This document shows, piece by piece, positions 35,765 to 47,262 of a stretch of DNA of 64,000 nucleotides. The DNA lies in the NCBI GenBank assembly GCA_023055425.1, contig JALGPY010000001.1:112139057-112203056 (forward strand). Reading direction: 5' to 3'. Numbering within the stretch: position 1 is the first letter of the stretch; each line of letters starts with the position of its first letter. The notes beneath the pieces were generated by a model. That model saw nothing but the letters and a program-made list of their open reading frames with translations. It was not told the origin of the DNA and ran no database searches. This DNA is from Linanthus parryae (taxonomy: Eukaryota; Streptophyta; Magnoliopsida; Ericales; Polemoniaceae). A program made the translations under genes and the position numbers.

Positions 35765-37168
35765 TGTTGGAATAGATGCCCTAGAGGCAATCTAGTTTAG
35801 TATGAATTTATTTATGGCTAGAAAATTCATTTATTATTTATTAGATATTTATTATAATGAAGTCCTTAGATTTTCAATTGTGTTGTTTATCTTAAATATC
35901 CCTAGTCCAGCATAATGATTAATGGGACGATCATCTATAGACTAGTATGGGGTTGGATTGATATGGAGATATCATGATCCAACACAAATGTGTGCATTAA
36001 GGGTAATGGCGCACGAGAAGGCTACATACACGTTATGTTAAGTCACAAGTGCTTCTCGCGGTACCATGGTATTGTCATCCTTAGACTTGAAGTCGCTAGA
36101 TATTCTAGTTGTGGATTATTGTGATTTTGGTAGCGTTAAACGCTACACCGTAACTGGGTAGTTATAAAGGCGTGTACCGGATATAATAAGAATCAAGCTT
36201 AGAGATCGTAGTGGACGTAGATAGAATTTGTCCCTCCCACATAACGGGAGCAAATATCCTAGGCCACTCGAGGGATAGTGCTTATAGAATGTCTGGCCAG
36301 ACTCAAATAAATCAATATGGGATATTGATGTTATTTGCACGAATAAGGCTATTCTCATGGATGGAGAAACTGAGGATTGGATATACGAGTGTGACTTGTA
36401 TGTCTTGTGTCCAATCAAGATATAGAGACAAAGGGATGAGACTATTACTTGTACAAGGTTTGTCAAGATGACTATTCTATTAGTTGGCTAGAATGAATGT
36501 TTTGCTAGAAACCGCTCCATATTAGCAAATTGTTGATACCAACTAGATAGAACCTATGGGGTCACACGCTATATAGAGTTGAACTAGATTTGTGAATTAA
36601 TTAATAGGATTAATTAATTAGAAGGATCACTTTGCAATACCTTGCAAACTTAGTAGGGACTAATTTGCAAGGAAGGGACTAAATTGAATTCTAGTAGGAC
36701 TAGAATAGGTCCTTTAGGTAGTTGGCAAGGATTTGTTGGACTATATAAAGGACACTCCTTCCTTCCTTCCCACACTTATGACCTTATTTATCATAACTTG
36801 AGTGGGAGAGAACAAAAAGGAGAGAGCAAGCAAGCAAAGAGGATCCCCCCTGCTTGCCGCCCGTCCCCGTCGGCCACAAGGAGGCCGAAACCTCCTTGTT
36901 TCGTCTCGTTTTGCATGATTCTTCTTCCTCTTCCTCTTTCCGGGCTAGCGCCAAGGATTGTAAGATCTAGTATTCAACTCTAGGCGTGGATCAACTATAG
37001 AGAACGTGACACAATTCGCGTTTGAAGTCATCAAAGGAGAACCCTAAGGTGTGTTATTGATTTCTTCCTTTACCATCGTTATGTCTCTTGACTTGTGATC
37101 CTTGGAGGGTTTTGCATGGGTTATGATTGTTTTTTTTCCATTGCGCATCCATGAATCAAAACCCTACA
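35765..37168 (+). mobile_element. Element F: solo Copia LTR (family of A and C)
   Basis: A 1404-bp LTR beginning TGTTGGAATAGATGCCC and ending AAAACCCTACA, flanked by perfect CATGT duplications (35760-35764 and 37169-37173). There is no internal region, so unequal recombination between its two LTRs is inferred. It has a TATA box at 36742-36750. Confidence 0.94.
36742..36750 (+). promoter_or_regulatory. TATA box of solo LTR F
   Basis: TATATAAAG at the family's conserved position. It could still direct transcription into the downstream part of element E, which is inference. Confidence 0.5.
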
Positions 37169-37953
37169 CATGTATCTGGTTATGCATGGCTATGAGATTG
37201 ATCTTCCCAGACTAGTGATTGAACATATGCTCTTTAGCCTTACCAGTCAAAGGAAACACCCTTTACCCTATGCAAATCTGCTCACTTTTTTCTTTGAACA
37301 CTTTTGAGATTTTAACTGGTGGAGAGGAATCAGTTACTTTTGGTTTTGGAATGCTTAATAAGAAAGCTTTTGTGAAAATTGGAGTGGTAAAGACTAAGGA
37401 AAAAACTTGGAAGTTATACGCAGATTTAACTAAAGAAGAACTTGGTGCAAAGAAGTTTCTTAAGCCCAAGACCTTGACTCCAAATTCAAGTCAGACTTCT
37501 CAGTCTACAGACAATCAGAGACTTGATGGTTTGGAGTTGGATTTGGAGGACATCAAAGCAACTGTTTATGGACTTGAATCTGATATGGGGCAAGTTAATT
37601 ACATGGTTTAAAGAATCTTCAGAAGCATGAATTTGCTTGATGTTCCTGAGGATCATGAAGGTACAAAGAAAGCAGACTCTGAAAAGGATCTGCCTAGTGA
37701 ACATTCAAACCAGGAAGAAGTTGCTCCAGTCTCAGATAAAGGAAAGCATGTAGCAGAACAAGCTTCACAGGAAAGAGATGAAGTCAATAGTCCTGACTCA
37801 GAGGATATGCTGATTACTTTGAAGAAAAATAAGAAATCTCCAAAGGCTGCTACAAAGGACAAGACTGAAGAAGTAACTATTGATGGTGAGAAAGAAGAGG
37901 AACAGGAAGTGCAGGACAAGACTGAAGCTGAAGATAGTAAGAAAGAAGAATGA
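37169..37953 (+). pseudogene. Element E env-like third ORF, second part
   Basis: The third ORF resumes after F in one frame. It runs through FGFGMLNKKAFVKIGVV and a predicted coiled coil (RLDGLELDLEDIKATVYGLE) to a TAA at 37609. It then continues as a very acidic, lysine/glutamate-rich tail (EEVTIDGEKEEEQEVQD) ending at TGA 37951-37953. The acidic C-terminus is common in plant env-like ORFs of this lineage. No transmembrane segment is obvious in this part. Confidence 0.72.
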
Positions 37954-38287
37954 GATCAAGATGGAGATGAAGACCCAACCCCTTAATCTTGCCTACTCTT
38001 TCTTCCCCCATTCTCTCTTCTTAAATTTTTTAGGTTTTCAAAATTTTCCAGACACTTGATCCAACATCCTCTCTATCTTTTTGTTGAAATTCAAAAAGGG
38101 GGAGAAATTCTAGGTTTTAGTTGTTATTCTTAGGTGTTATTTGCTATTTGCTGAACTTTTTATTTTCAATTGGTAAATTGAATAAGTTGGATCATTTTGG
38201 AATTACTGTGTTATTATAAATTGTGAACTAACCAGTATTTTTTTGCAGAGACTAAGGATAAAAAAGAATTTGGTTTTGTCTTTCATC
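37954..38287 (+). other. Element E 3' untranslated region
   Basis: 334 bases after the env-like ORF, T-rich. AAAAGGGGGAGAAATT at about 38094 is an upstream polypurine-like motif. No ORF. Confidence 0.65.
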
Positions 38288-38297
38288 AAGGGGGAGA
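38288..38297 (+). promoter_or_regulatory. Element E polypurine tract
   Basis: AAGGGGGAGA lies one base before the 3' LTR; it is the typical SIRE-type tract. Confidence 0.85.
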
Positions 38298-38298
38298 T

Positions 38299-39612
38299 TG
38301 TAAGATCAGGTTGTGCAAGGCTTGGAATAGTCTGACTATTTCAGGGCCTTGAACCAGCTTTCAAAGCCTTGATCGGTTCTCATAGGCTTGAAAATAGTTT
38401 AGCTATTATCAAGGCCTTGAAACTGGATTCAAAGCCTTGAAACTGCTTAACCTATGTGAACATTCTCAGGGGGGGGGTTTCTCCAAACTCTCTTAGTTGA
38501 TTTCCTTTCTATTCTCCATACGCTTGATTTATTGCTATTTGATGATGAAAGACAAAGCATCCTAACTCGTTCGAACATAGTATATCATCTATTTGACTTT
38601 GTTCTTGCAGGAGATTTTATTTGCCAAGCTTGTAGAGATTGTTTCCTACTATGACTTATGCAGGGAAGGAAATAATCAAGAAGATGATTCTGTGTTTGAT
38701 CTGAATGACTAGACAGCTTCTCAACCTATTAAAATGCAAGATCGCGACATTATATCTGAAGATTGTGATCACTTAACCGTTGGAGAAGATTGTCAAAGAG
38801 TCAAAGTTTGTTGCCTACAAAATAGGAGATTTGTTGTTGAAACTCTGAGAAGATATTCAGAGCTGTTTGAAGTTAAAATAGAGCTCAATTCTGAAGAAAC
38901 AAGACACAACACTCAATGGGCAAAAAGAGAGAAAGAGTTCTGGATTGACAATCATCAAAGAAGTTCATCAATCTTCCAATCCATTCACAGAAGATCACTG
39001 CATATTTCACTGCAATTTCTACACACTAAGTGTTCTTCTGTATTGTGCTTTATTGATAGACCATTTCTGTAATTCTTCTATCTCCATTCGAAAGGATTGT
39101 GCAATGTGAAAAACAGAGAATTCTTAGTTAATCAGTCAGCTAGAGCTGGTACTAGATAGGTTAGGGAAAACAACAAGCTGTAACAGAGTAAGGCAATTCT
39201 CTGTGCTTGAGATCTAGGGATTAGCTTTTGATTAATAAGAATTGAGTTGAAAATACTGAAGATATCTAATCCCTGAGGTAGAGACGTAGGTCCAAGTGGA
39301 CTGAACTCTATAAATCACTTTTCTCTTGCATTTACAGTTTATTCATTTTCATAGTTTTTGCAGCACACAAAACTGTCTGTTTTTCAAGGGTTTGAAACTC
39401 TTTTCAAGGCCTGAAAAAGGCTTATTTGCTTTTGTACAAACTGCATCACTTCCAAGGGCTTGAACTTTTTTTCAAGGCCTTGAACTTCACTAGTTTTCAC
39501 AAGATCTCATCCTCCTAGCAAGTTTTGCAAAATGTTGGCAAACTCTATTCAACCCCCCCCCCTCCTTCTAGAGTATATTAGTTGCATTACCACCTGCACA
39601 CTCACACTTTCG
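38299..39612 (+). repeat. Element E 3' LTR
   Basis: It begins TGTAAGATCAGGTTGTGC and ends CTCACACTTTCG; the terminal A has become G. It repeats the palindromes at 38340-38441 and 39383-39484 and a 112-codon open frame at 38734-39072. In the first 200 bases it differs from the 5' LTR by roughly 5-7%. Confidence 0.92.
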
Positions 39613-40013
39613 GTAGTGATGTAGATATAATTTGTCCCTCCTACATTAAGGCGAGCAAATATCCACGGCCGCTCGAGGAATGGTGCTTATATAATGTGTG
39701 GCCAGACTTAGATAAATCAATATGGGATATTGATGTTATATGCATGGATAAGACTATTCCCTGGATCGAGAAACTATGGATTGGATATACGAGTGTGACT
39801 TGTATGTCTCGTGTCCAATCCGGATATAGAGACAAAGGGATGAGACAATACTTGGACAAGATTTGTCAAAGTAATGACTATTTCTATTAATTGGGTGGCA
39901 TGGATGTGTTGCTAGACACCGCTCCATGTTAGTAATCGTTACTACCAACTAAGTAGAAACTTATGGAATCGCATGTCCATGTATAGACATGATTAGAATT
40001 TGTAACATGTACT
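39613..40013 (+). repeat. Element A 3' LTR, second part
   Basis: A's LTR resumes with GTAGTGATGTAGAT after E and reaches the GGACTAATCC tandem array, where G inserted. The last five bases, GTACT, are the left target duplication, with GGACT on the right side. Confidence 0.88.
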
Positions 40014-42466
40014 TGAAATACCCAGTTTTGTAGATACGGGTATTTTGTGATATTATTATAATTATTGAGAATTTATTTTCATTATTATTAAATGTTTGGG
40101 GGCTTTAGGACTTTTACCTAAATTAATTAGTGTATTTTAACTAAGTTAACGGGTGGTGGATCTCTTTTACCTAAACTAAGGGAGAGATAAGTGTCTTTTA
40201 TATATAAAGTTTACTAAGTATTTTATTTATTAAAAAGTTACGTAACGTATAACGTTTTAATGTGACCAAAACGAAGTTTTTATTTAATTTTACCTAACTA
40301 GCCACCGCGTGGCTTGGTGATCCAGCCACACCGTAGCCTACTTCTTATCATCTTTTTCAACCATCTCCTACCAAGAGATGAATTTGTCCCCGTCGACCAC
40401 CACTCCGCCTCCAACAGCAACTCTGCCAAATTCGACCACCAAGTCAACCAAAAATAGTCCCAATCAACTACAACTTCGACAAAGTCCAATTCTTTCTCAT
40501 CAAGATAACTTAATTTGGCAATTTTGCATCCCGATTCGGAATTGAAAATACCTCCGGTGGATTTTCTATCCTCGCCGGATTATTCACTTAAGGGCTATAA
40601 AAACCCTTCAAACTCAGAGCAAACCTTCACAAAACCAAACTCTCTCTATCAATACCTCCGTGCGCCGTCGCCCTAGTCACCATCGTCTCTCGCCCGGTAA
40701 ACCCAAAGTTCAACTCTGTTTTCGAATTCTTCATTTTTGTTGCTTTGATTTAGTGTTGCAGTGGGTTTATGAGAGAATAAAGGGGGCTCAAATTTTTTGG
40801 AAACTTGAGGGGTTGTTTTAGTTCATCTTGAAACTTGCAGGGGTCTAATTGACAGATATCAAATTATAAGGGGGGCTCTTGTCTTTTTTCTTCAACAGTT
40901 TGTTAGTGGGTTTCTTTTATTTGGTTATTCATAGGTATAGATAACTAAATATGTATATATATGTTATTTAATTTAAATCCTATATATTTATCTAATTCTT
41001 GATTTTAGTAGATATAATTCTTAAACTAATTTCTTTTAGTCTCTTTAAAACTAAAGTTTAATTGATTATAATATTTTCCTTACTAAACATAAGATTTGGC
41101 TATGGGGGACCCTATGTAATTAAGGGTATAGTGTTTATGCAATAATAAGGTTATATCTTTGTAAAATAGTGTTACTAATTGAGTGAATTAGTTTAATTAT
41201 ATAAATAAAATAAATAATATTTGAAAATATATTACCTCATAAGTTATATAATTGTAGTTTAGCGGGTTTTTATAAATAATAAACGTTAGTTTTATAAATT
41301 GTATTTTAAAATAAAAATGGTTGTTCACCTTAGCAAATGTTGGGGAGAGGTAGTAAGGGATTGTATGTGTTTCATGTAGGGCTTTGTGTCTATTAGTGCC
41401 GTGTTAGCAATATGTTGATTAGGATAGTGTTAACTTGTAGGCGACGAGTTCTCAGACGAAGGGTACGTTGAGTACTACGACTGAGTTGTTGTAGTTGCTT
41501 TTATTTAAGGTGAGTAAACATGTCAGGCCTAGCACACATTCCTTTCTTTGTGTCAAAAATATTTTATGTGAATTGTTGTCTCAAAATTAAATATTTGTTT
41601 TATATGTTTACTTGAGTAACTGGTTTATTTGATTATACTAAAGTGATGATATCACAACTATCACGTGAGAAATTAATAAAACGTAATGACGTAAAGTGGA
41701 ATGGTTGTATCGGGGAACACTTGATTATTTATTCTTCGGTTTAGTCGAATCTGACTACAGTCTCTCGAGCCACGTTATTTTATTTTACTCGGTCGCAACA
41801 ACCCGCTCCTTGTACTTACATCTCTGGCCGCAAGAAGTCTTAGGGGGTGTCGACACTTATGGTCTTGGTAGCTTGTGATGGTTGGTTCTTCCCCGTGTCA
41901 ACATATAATAATTTGGATTTCTAAGACTTGGACTTTTATTGTTTAATATCTGGAAGTCCAGGTTGGACAATGAAGAGAGTTTGTGAATGTTTCCCTAATT
42001 GAAATACTAAAGTGAAGAGTTGGTGAATTATTTTTTCTCCCATATATTTATACTCCATCTCCTTCATTGTTAAACTGTTGTTGTTTTTCTGAAATATGCC
42101 TCATAATCTGTTTACGTGTATGGGTGTTTATTTACTTAGTATTTCCGTTGATTTTGGAAACTATGGTGTTCTATTTTGTTTTCTTCACCACAGGTCTAGA
42201 TGATGGGATCATAGCTTAGCGAGGACGCAAATAATCACATAGACGTTTAGTAGTTTCACATAACTTCTTTTAGTATCATTGAATTTTAGTTGGTTAATGC
42301 CCGTGTTTGAGGCACAACGATTTGAATTTATTAAGTTATATTTTTAAAAACTTTATGGATGTTTTGCTTGGGATCCCCTATTTAAATCTCCTTGTACCCA
42401 TGGTTTCATCTTGGGTACGGAGTGACACCCCCGGACTTCCGGTTTGGTCATTTTGGAAGTGTTACA
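40014..42466 (+). repeat. Element G 5' LTR
   Basis: Colinear with 53481-55983. It contains the GTAGGCGACGAGTTCTCAGA block and the TCTCTGGCC...GAAGTCTTAGG block also found in J. It lacks the CT repeat and about 100 bp next to it that the 3' LTR has, but keeps about 75 bp near 41820-41895 that the 3' LTR lost. Confidence 0.88.
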
Positions 42467-42468
42467 GG

Positions 42469-42481
42469 TGGTATCAGAGCC
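42469..42481 (+). promoter_or_regulatory. Element G primer binding site (tRNA-Met)
   Basis: TGGTATCAGAGCC, two bases after the LTR end, a perfect match. Confidence 0.9.
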
Positions 42482-42862
42482 CGGCATTCCAAAAAGAAAA
42501 TTGAAAACCTGTAGGGAAATTCAAAATGGACCTTGGAATAGAATTTAAAATTTGACAAACCGTTACAGATTTGAGTAGTCTTGAATAGGTCTATTATGTG
42601 TTTAAGCTTTAGAAAATAGGCTTAGGAAGAAAGTATGGCCTACCCGATTAGCTAAGTATTTGGGTTTGATGCATTTCATTGGAGTTTGGGTTATGTGTCT
42701 ATTGTTTGGGTGATCAAAAGTTGGGGTTTTGTTTCTGAAAGTCTGGTGTGATAAAAAATTGAGGTCTTAGGAGTACGTACTTATTTCATGACGGTGGTCA
42801 TTTTAGTTTTATGATATGTACTTTGTGGAGTAAGAGACTTATCGAGTTTTTTTCTTTTGTAG
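42482..42862 (+). other. Element G leader
   Basis: 381 bases without a coding signal. It ends in a pyrimidine run, TTTTTTTCTTTTGTAG, which looks like a 3' splice site just before the first ORF. Confidence 0.55.
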
Positions 42863-43651
42863 GTGGCTAAAACCAACAAAACCGCAAGGAAGAGTGTGTT
42901 TCCAGTTGAGAAACACCCGGTCGTGACAACTTGGGCGGAGGGCGAAACTCTACAAGCCTTTCGTAACCGTGTGCTCCAATTTTGCGAGGATAGGTTTAAT
43001 GCGTTGGAATTTCCTCGATATCAGAATCCTGCTTTCCAAGCTTACTGCATGGTGAAGGCTCTACCTAGAGAACCTATGTTTGGGGAGATCATCGCAAGGT
43101 ACAGCAACATTATGACTAGTTTATTTTGGATTTGGATGCCCTGGAGGCAATCTGTTTAGTATGAACTTTGTTTGCTAGAATATATCATTGTATTATTTAT
43201 GGGGATATTTAATATAATGAAGTCCTCAGATTACAAGTGTGCTGTTTATCTTAAATATCCCTAGTACATTACATTGATTAACGGGACAATCAACTATAGA
43301 CTAGTATGTGGGTAGATTGATATGGAGATATCAAGTCTAACACATGGTATGCATTAGGAGTAACGGCATACTGGATAGACCCACCACGAGAAGTTTACAT
43401 TAGATATGTCAACATCACAAGTGCTTCTCGTAGTGCTAATGGTGTAGTAGTCCTTAGAATTGAAGTCACTGGATACTCTAGTTGTGAAATATGATGCTTT
43501 GATTTTATCAAACGTTACATCGTAACTGGGTAACTATAAAGATAGCTATCGGGCATGATAGGAAGCAAGCTGAGAGATGGTAGTGATGTAAATAGGATTT
43601 GTCCCTCCTATATAATGGGAGCAAATATCCACGGCCACTCGAGGGGTAGAG

Positions 43652-43876
43652 TGTAATATCCCGTCCCACATCGAGATATTGTGGGTTGATCTTGTGGATT
43701 AGATGTATATATGGTTGGGATATTGTGATATTATGTCCCACATTGGAGATTTGTGAGTTGAAAATATGATATATGGTAAACCTTGTGGATTACTACTAGC
43801 ACCTTCAAGGCTTAAGCATTTTTATCCGGTGGTACGGGTAAAGAAGTAATTGGGACTGTAATCCACGGGTGTTACA
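43652..43876 (+). repeat. TRIM I 5' LTR
   Basis: 225 bp, TGTAATATCC to GTGTTACA. Confidence 0.93.
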
Positions 43877-43878
43877 AA

Positions 43879-43891
43879 TGGTATCAGAGCC
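43879..43891 (+). promoter_or_regulatory. TRIM I primer binding site (tRNA-Met)
   Basis: TGGTATCAGAGCC, two bases after the LTR end. Confidence 0.92.
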
Positions 43892-43992
43892 AGGTTGGTC
43901 CCGTAAGGGCTCCGTGGCGGTTCGCCGCCAGCCAAGGGGATACGTGACTGGGCACACTCGACGAGGACGTCGAGTATATAAGGTGGGGGGAT

Positions 43993-44217
43993 TGTAATAT
44001 CCCGTCCCACATCGAGATATTGTGGGTTGATCTTGTGGATTAGATGTATATATGGTTGGGATATTGTGATATTATGTCCCACATTGGAGATTTGTGAGTT
44101 GAAAATATGATATATGGTAAACCTTGTGGATTACTACTAGCACCTTCAAGGCTTAAGCATTTTTATCCGGTGGTACGGGTAAACAAGTTGTTGGGACAGT
44201 AATCCACGGGTGTTACA
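43993..44217 (+). repeat. TRIM I 3' LTR
   Basis: 225 bp, nearly identical to the 5' copy; the differences cluster near 44183-44198. Confidence 0.93.
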
Positions 44218-45396
44218 TAGAGTTTATGGAATGTCTGGCCAGACTCAGATAAATCAATATAGATATATTGATGTTATTTGCATGGATAAGCCTATTCCCA
44301 AGATCGAGAAAACTATGGATTGGATATACGAGTTTGACAATTATGTCCCGTGTCCTATCCGGATATAGAGACAAAGGGATAACACAACACGGTAACATTG
44401 GGCACAAAGTTTGTCGGGATCACTGGCTATTTCTATTAGTTGGGTGACATAGATGTGTTGCTAGACACCGCTCTATATTTATAATAGTTACTACCAACTA
44501 AGTAGAAACCTATAGGGTCACACACCGTATGGATTAAACTGGATATGGGTATTAATTAGTTGGACTAATAAATTAAAAGTATCATAACGCAACCACAAGC
44601 AAAGTTAGCGGGACTAATTTGTAAGTGGACTAATAAATATAAGGACATGATTAGTATTGGGGCAATTATGTTGTTAATAAAGAGTTATTAACTATGTAAA
44701 AGAACTCTAGCTTGTTATTTTCTCAACACAAGTCATTATTGAGAGAACATAACAAAACATGAGAGAGACAAGACCAAGAGGTCAAGCCCCCTTGCCGTCG
44801 ACCACTCCTTGTGGTGCGCGGCTTGCTATGTTTTGCGTGATCATTTGCGTCCTTCTTCCGTTGCTAGCACTACATGGCGGGAAGGATTCCAATTGAAGAT
44901 CCAAGGTATGGATACTCGTAGAGACGACGACACAATTCTTCGTAGTGATCACACAAACTAAGGTACACATGTTCTACCCTAATCATGTTATGATTTCTTG
45001 CTTGTGATCCTTGGAGGGGTTTGACCAGGATTAAATTTTGTTCTTCCGCTGCGTAACCTGCATCAAAACCCTACAGTTTCAACAACCTCAATTCTAAATA
45101 CTATTTCTATCAAGATGAGTGGATGGTGGATGCCAACTTTGTGTGCAAATTGTTGATGGAGGCTCATGGTAAATATCAAAGTTACACGGTGATCGATGTA
45201 GATTCTAGTGAGGATGATGAGGCTCATGGTAAATGGCAAAGTCACATGGTGATCGATGTAGATTCTAGTGAAGACGATGAGATTGAGGAAGATCCTAGAA
45301 AAGACGATGAGATTTAAGAAGACCCTATTGAATGAGTTCGAGGATGACCCTAATGAAGACATGGAGTTGGAGACAAGTGATGATAACGAGGAGTAG

Positions 45397-47262
45397 GCAT
45401 GTTAGACTTCTTCGATTTCTTACACTTATAATTTTTTTGAAGTTTTGGTTTTAAATAAGGCCATGGCCAAACAATTTTTAAGGTTTCTTAAAATGATTTA
45501 GCATAGCCACTTTTGGGCTAAAGATGATTTATTAAGAATTTGCTTAGGTTAATTTTGCTTCTATGATGAAGGATAATACCATGTTTTGAGGATCCGTTTT
45601 AGAATTCAATAAGCTCGTGTTTTATTTATTTGGAGTATGATTTGAAAATTGAGGATGTATTGCGTTTCGTTATTGTTGATTAGTGCATAGAAAGCGTTCA
45701 TAGAGTTAGAACGCAAGAACATTGAGCTTGTGGCACTTGAATCCGTGCAGCAGTTGGTATTTAATGTAGTATACTTTTTTAAACTTATATTTATTTTTCC
45801 CTGAATTTTTCCTAGATAGCAGACATGTTCAAGTATCTTCTATGAAAATTTCTGACCCCAATAAGTTCGTGAGACTTAGATACAAATTTCAAAAGTTCGT
45901 TATACAGTAGGAGAATTGCATAGTGACCATAAGTAGTATCTTTTATTTTAACCTATCTTCCAGATCTTTGATGTCTCTCAAATTTTTGTGGTGATTCGTA
46001 GACACATAGGGCTAAATCGGGGTGAAAGACTAGCCCATTTTGAAAAAGTTAAAGTCAGGTTAAAACCTGGTAAAGTTGAAGTTTCTGTTCTGGTGGTCTG
46101 TGACAACAGTTGTGCTATTCTTTGCATAATTTGAATTCTATGATTTATTTTGAGTTCATTCTTCTTGGTTATGAAAGAATGCTCAGAAAGGATGTTCCAC
46201 ACTTAATTTTATAGTTTTTACTTTCCCGATTGACCATTTTTCTGATTTTCGAAGAAGGATGAAAAATAATATGTGATCAGCCTATGTGCAAATGCATGGT
46301 GTAATTGATTGTTTGATGATCAATGTGTTATGTTACTTTCTTAATGGCTCATGATATGCCATGTATTTCATTTTTACTTTTACAGGGTATTATATGAATG
46401 ATACAATAGGTTATAGTGTAGGGATTATGACTGATAGACCACACATACGACAGTAGAAAGGGTCTTTGCACAAAGAAGGATAAAGCTACTTACCTATTCG
46501 AACCCGATGAATGAGGAAACAAAATAATACGTACGAAGTAGTTAAGAAAATACCATTCAAGCAAAGTTTGTATGAGCAGGAAATAGGATAAATGACCTCA
46601 TAGCGAGGAATTGTGAAGTACCCGCGTGTTATGTTGGTTACGAGTTTTGCAATCATGTAGGAAGAGTAAGGTGTATTTATATTATGTTCAAGACGAAGGT
46701 GACAAGAAAAATGTTTTGAGATATGTTTGGGACGTGATTTCAAATTTGTGATTTTAGATACTTCTTAGCTAATTTGTAGAAGTTTAGACTTTTGGGGTGT
46801 TGATATGGAATCATATTGTTGTTGAGTTGGCTACTTTGGGAATTTCGTTATATTAATTCGTTATGGAGATATTTTGGTAGTTTTAATGTGGTGAGAAATA
46901 CTAGAATATTGACATAATACTTGGATTTCAATTTTCTCTTATTGACGACAGTTGTCACAAACACCTCATTAGAGTCTTGTTTTCAGGGCTATAGATTTGA
47001 GCATTTTACCATATATGTTTGATTTTGATTTGGGCTTTAGAGTTTCATTGTTATTGTACCTATTTTGGGATCTTGATACATTGCTAAGAGTTTGATCTCC
47101 AACATTGTTCTATCTCTTATAAATGTTGCACGAATTCTTCGACAAATTCCTAGTTGACAACTGCTAAGTGTGTAATTGTTGGAAGTCAGCGTTAGAATAC
47201 CCTTATGGCAGAATAATCTTATGTTTTTTTTCTAATAAAAGTGTTCTTCAACTCTTGTAGAT
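45397..47262 (+). other. Element G internal noncoding sequence between ORFs a and b
   Basis: About 1.9 kb of AT-rich sequence without a recognisable domain on either strand. It may contain decayed coding sequence. It ends in the pyrimidine-rich TTCTTCAACTCTTGTAG, again a splice-acceptor-like motif. Confidence 0.5.

Larger units (their letters stand above)
28557..39612 (+). mobile_element. Element E: SIRE/Maximus-type Ty1/Copia retrotransposon with env-like ORF
   Basis: LTRs of 1299 and 1314 bp flank gag, protease, integrase, a gutted reverse transcriptase, RNase H and a third, envelope-like ORF, the SIRE layout. The target duplication is GTAGT (28552-28556 and 39613-39617). The outer end of the 3' LTR reads CG instead of CA. 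The primer site is tRNA-Met-like. Solo LTR F sits in the env-like ORF. All frames are broken and the reverse transcriptase core is missing. The element holds about 25 copies of a 14-bp palindrome (TTCAAGGCCTTGAA and variants). Confidence 0.92.
43652..44217 (+). mobile_element. Element I: TRIM (miniature LTR retrotransposon)
   Basis: A 566-bp element with two 225-bp LTRs (43652-43876 and 43993-44217) that differ at about four positions. It has a perfect tRNA-Met site (43879-43891), a 116-bp internal region and a polypurine tract (AGGTGGGGGGAT, 43981-43992). The target duplication is TAGAG (43647-43651 and 44218-44222). It has no coding capacity, which defines TRIMs. Both LTRs begin TGTAATATCCCGTCCCAC and end GGGTGTTACA. 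Confidence 0.95.
43124..45075 (+). mobile_element. Element H: solo Copia LTR (family of A and C), carrying TRIM I
   Basis: About 1.38 kb of LTR once I is removed. The start is degraded (TTTTGGATTTGGATGCCCTG) and it ends AAAACCCTACA. Flanks are GTTTA (43119-43123) and GTTTC (45076-45080), a target duplication with one change. It is colinear with A, C and F throughout. No internal region. Confidence 0.88.
42863..45396 (+). pseudogene. Element G ORF a, unknown protein, split by solo LTR H
   Basis: Not recognised. The frame opens at a GTG (42863), probably a mutated ATG, since the related ORF b has ATG in the same place after TGTAG. The first part (42863-43123) reads AKTNKTARKSVFPVEKHP, then FRNRVLQFCEDRFNALEF and VKALPREP. 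H interrupts it, and coding resumes at 45076 with YYFYQDEWMVDANFVCKLL. A 60-bp direct repeat (45161-45220 and 45221-45280) encodes two copies of an acidic unit containing VIDVDSSEDDE. A TAA at about 45315 and a frame change precede an acidic end (EDMELETSDDNEE, TAG 45394-45396). It may be a Gag-like or accessory protein of a LARD. Confidence 0.6.

Noticed and set aside
28598..39484. CRISPR-like array from the repeated palindromes in E
   Set aside because: Repeats are 14 bp, come in pairs with spacers of only 6-8 bp, are scattered over 11 kb, and lie in a plant retrotransposon; no cas genes.
43508..44082. Two nearly identical minus-strand ORFs (MGHNITISQPYIHLIHK)
   Set aside because: They are the two LTRs of TRIM I read backwards, not a gene pair.
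43652..44217. Cassandra-type TRIM or simple tandem duplication
   Set aside because: No 5S-rRNA-like promoter block is visible in the LTR, and the primer site, polypurine tract and TAGAG duplication show a real LTR element rather than a tandem repeat.
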